8,562 bases of DNA. Source: an uncultured Alphaproteobacteria bacterium (GTDB lineage: Bacteria > Pseudomonadota > Alphaproteobacteria > Caulobacterales > Parvularculaceae). The DNA lies in NCBI GenBank assembly GCA_938003575.1, contig CALKYG010000347.1, positions 1 through 8,562 of the forward strand, read 5' to 3'. Below the pieces are notes generated by a model. It ran no database searches. It was not told where the DNA came from and saw nothing but the letters and a program-made list of their open reading frames with translations. This document shows positions 7,233-8,562 of the stretch, piece after piece; the first letter of the stretch is position 1; every line of letters begins with the position of its first letter. The position numbers and the translations under genes are program-made.

Positions 7233-8562
7233 ATGGAAGTGATTGAAAAGACCGCCGATGGCCTTGAGCGCAAGTTCACGGTGAAGGTGCCGGCGGCCGA
7301 ACTCGACGCCAAGCTCAATGCGCGCCTCGCTGAAGTGAAGGGCAAGGTCCATCTCAAGGGATTTCGCAAAGGCAAGGCGCCGCTGCCGTTCCTGAAGAAG
7401 ATGTACGGCAAGGGAATGATGAGCGAGATCCTTCAGGAGATCGTCAATGAGACGAGCTTCAAGGCGTTTTCCGATCGCGACCTCAAACCAGCGACGACGC
7501 CGCATCCGCACCTTACAGGCGACATTGACGCGATCATCGACGGCAAAGCCGATCTTGAGTACGATGTGCATGCTGAAATTCTCCCGACCTTTGAGCCGAT
7601 GTCGGTCGACGGCCTCAAGCTGAAAAGGCCGGTCGCAGACGTCTCCGACGCCGAAGTCGATGAGCAGGTGAAGAAAATCGCCGACGCCAATCGCGAATAC
7701 GAGCCGCGGAAGAAGAATGAAAAGGCGAAAGACGGCGATATGCTCGTCATCGATTTCGTCGGACGGATCGACGGCGAAGAGTTCGCGGGCGGTAAGGGCG
7801 AGGATCATTCCGTCGTTCTCGGCTCCGACTCTCTCATCAAGGGTTTTGAAGAGCAGCTTGTCGGCGCCAAAGCCGACAGCGACGTTGAAGTCAAAGTGAC
7901 GTTTCCGGAAGATTATGGTTCGCCCGCGCTCAACGGCAAGGAAGCCGTCTTCGCCGTCAAGGTGAAGGAAATCAAAGCGCCGAAAGACGCATCCATAGAC
8001 GATGAGTTTGCGAAAAAGCTCGGACTGGACAGCCTCGAAGACCTGAAGAAGCGCGTCCGCGAACGCATCGAGGCTGACCACAAGTCGATGTCGCGCAGCC
8101 ATCTGAAGCGCGCGCTTCTCGACAAGCTCGACGCCGGCCATGATTTCGACCTTCCCAAGTCGATGGTCGACGCTGAATTCAATCAGATCTGGTCGCAGGT
8201 GCAAAACGCTGAACGCGACGAAGAAGACAAGGACAAGACTGAAGAAGAGCTGAAAGAAGAATATCGCAAGATCGCGATCCGCCGCGTTCGCCTTGGGCTC
8301 GTTCTCGCCGAGATCGGGCGCCGGGCGGAGGTGCAGGTGCCGTCCGATCAGCTGCAGCGCGCCATTCAGGAACAGGCGATCCGCGAAGCGCAGCACCTCG
8401 CCTTCCAGGGTCAAAAGGTTACGCCGCAGGAAGTGCTGAAGTTTTATCAGCAGAACCCGGCCGTGATCGCGCAGATCAGGGCGCCGCTTTTTGAGGAGCG
8501 TGTGGTCGATTTCATTCTTGAGAAATCGGACATAACCGACAAGAAAGTATCCCGGGAAGAAT
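7233..8562 (+). CDS. tig: Trigger factor (ribosome-associated chaperone), 3' end outside window
   Basis: Trigger factor binds the ribosome at the exit tunnel and shelters nascent chains; its middle domain is an FKBP-type prolyl isomerase. The frame from ATG 7233 stays open to the window edge, giving 443 residues with no stop. The family in this class is usually about 440-500 residues, so only the C-terminal tail is missing. The ribosome-binding domain (1 to about 115) carries the signature GFRKGKAP at 43-50, exactly where E. coli has it. The FKBP domain spans about 163-248 (DGDMLVIDFVGRIDG, LGSDSLIKGFEEQLVGAK, VTFPEDYG). The helical, highly charged C-terminal chaperone arms follow, with an acidic, lysine-rich stretch near 327-343. 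It lies after tRNA-Leu with no visible terminator between. In many bacteria clpP and clpX follow tig; that cannot be checked here. Confidence 0.98.
   Translation, partial: MEVIEKTADGLERKFTVKVPAAELDAKLNARLAEVKGKVHLKGFRKGKAPLPFLKKMYGKGMMSEILQEIVNETSFKAFSDRDLKPATTPHPHLTGDIDAIIDGKADLEYDVHAEILPTFEPMSVDGLKLKRPVADVSDAEVDEQVKKIADANREYEPRKKNEKAKDGDMLVIDFVGRIDGEEFAGGKGEDHSVVLGSDSLIKGFEEQLVGAKADSDVEVKVTFPEDYGSPALNGKEAVFAVKVKEIKAPKDASIDDEFAKKLGLDSLEDLKKRVRERIEADHKSMSRSHLKRALLDKLDAGHDFDLPKSMVDAEFNQIWSQVQNAERDEEDKDKTEEELKEEYRKIAIRRVRLGLVLAEIGRRAEVQVPSDQLQRAIQEQAIREAQHLAFQGQKVTPQEVLKFYQQNPAVIAQIRAPLFEERVVDFILEKSDITDKKVSREE

Noticed and set aside
6993..8414. A 473-codon open frame on the minus strand across tig and the tRNA
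   Set aside because: It lies antisense to a clear trigger factor gene and a tRNA, its translation shows no recognisable domain, and long antisense frames are expected opposite GC-rich coding sequence.

Overview
The window reads as an ordinary chromosomal stretch of an alphaproteobacterium. The basis is high GC with strong G/C third-position bias, a glnB-glnA pair with alphaproteobacterial-looking proteins lying divergent from a bifunctional NAD(P)H-hydrate repair gene, and a tRNA-Leu(UAG) directly upstream of trigger factor. I would not name a genus from the sequence alone. Both edges cut through genes: a carotenoid oxygenase family gene on the left lacks its 5' end, and trigger factor on the right lacks its 3' end. 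Nothing looks mobile: I found no insertion sequence, integrase, CRISPR array or phage gene.

Bases 1-2890, plus strand: a probable three-gene operon made of a carotenoid cleavage oxygenase family enzyme, a family III (CaiB/BaiF) CoA-transferase and a small VOC (glyoxalase-fold) protein. Gaps are 73 and 32 bases. The set would suit a catabolic route in which a C=C bond of an apocarotenoid or stilbene-like compound is cleaved and the resulting acid is carried forward as a CoA thioester, but the substrate cannot be read from the sequence. A strong hairpin at 2890-2920 ends this unit and also ends glnA, which converges on it.

Bases 2940-4893, minus strand: the nitrogen-assimilation pair glnB (PII signal protein) then glnA (type I glutamine synthetase). 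PII carries the uridylylation tyrosine (Y51) and GlnA the adenylylation tyrosine (Y398), so the classical GlnD/GlnB/GlnE cascade is expected to act on them. The 205-base gap between them holds a TGC-TATAAT extended -10 element and several inverted repeats, so glnA probably has its own promoter and a structured leader.

Bases 4955-6966, plus strand: nnr (NAD(P)H-hydrate epimerase/dehydratase), divergent from glnB across 61 bases, overlapped at its stop codon by a phosphinothricin-acetyltransferase-like GNAT gene that probably starts at TTG.

Bases 6967-8562, plus strand: a possible promoter, tRNA-Leu(UAG) with encoded CCA, and tig (trigger factor) starting 87 bases after the tRNA with no visible terminator between. 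No intergenic stretch exceeds about 210 bases. I see no convincing undescribed system. The points most worth following are the oxygenase/CoA-transferase/VOC cluster, the acetyltransferase close to glnA, and the glnA leader.
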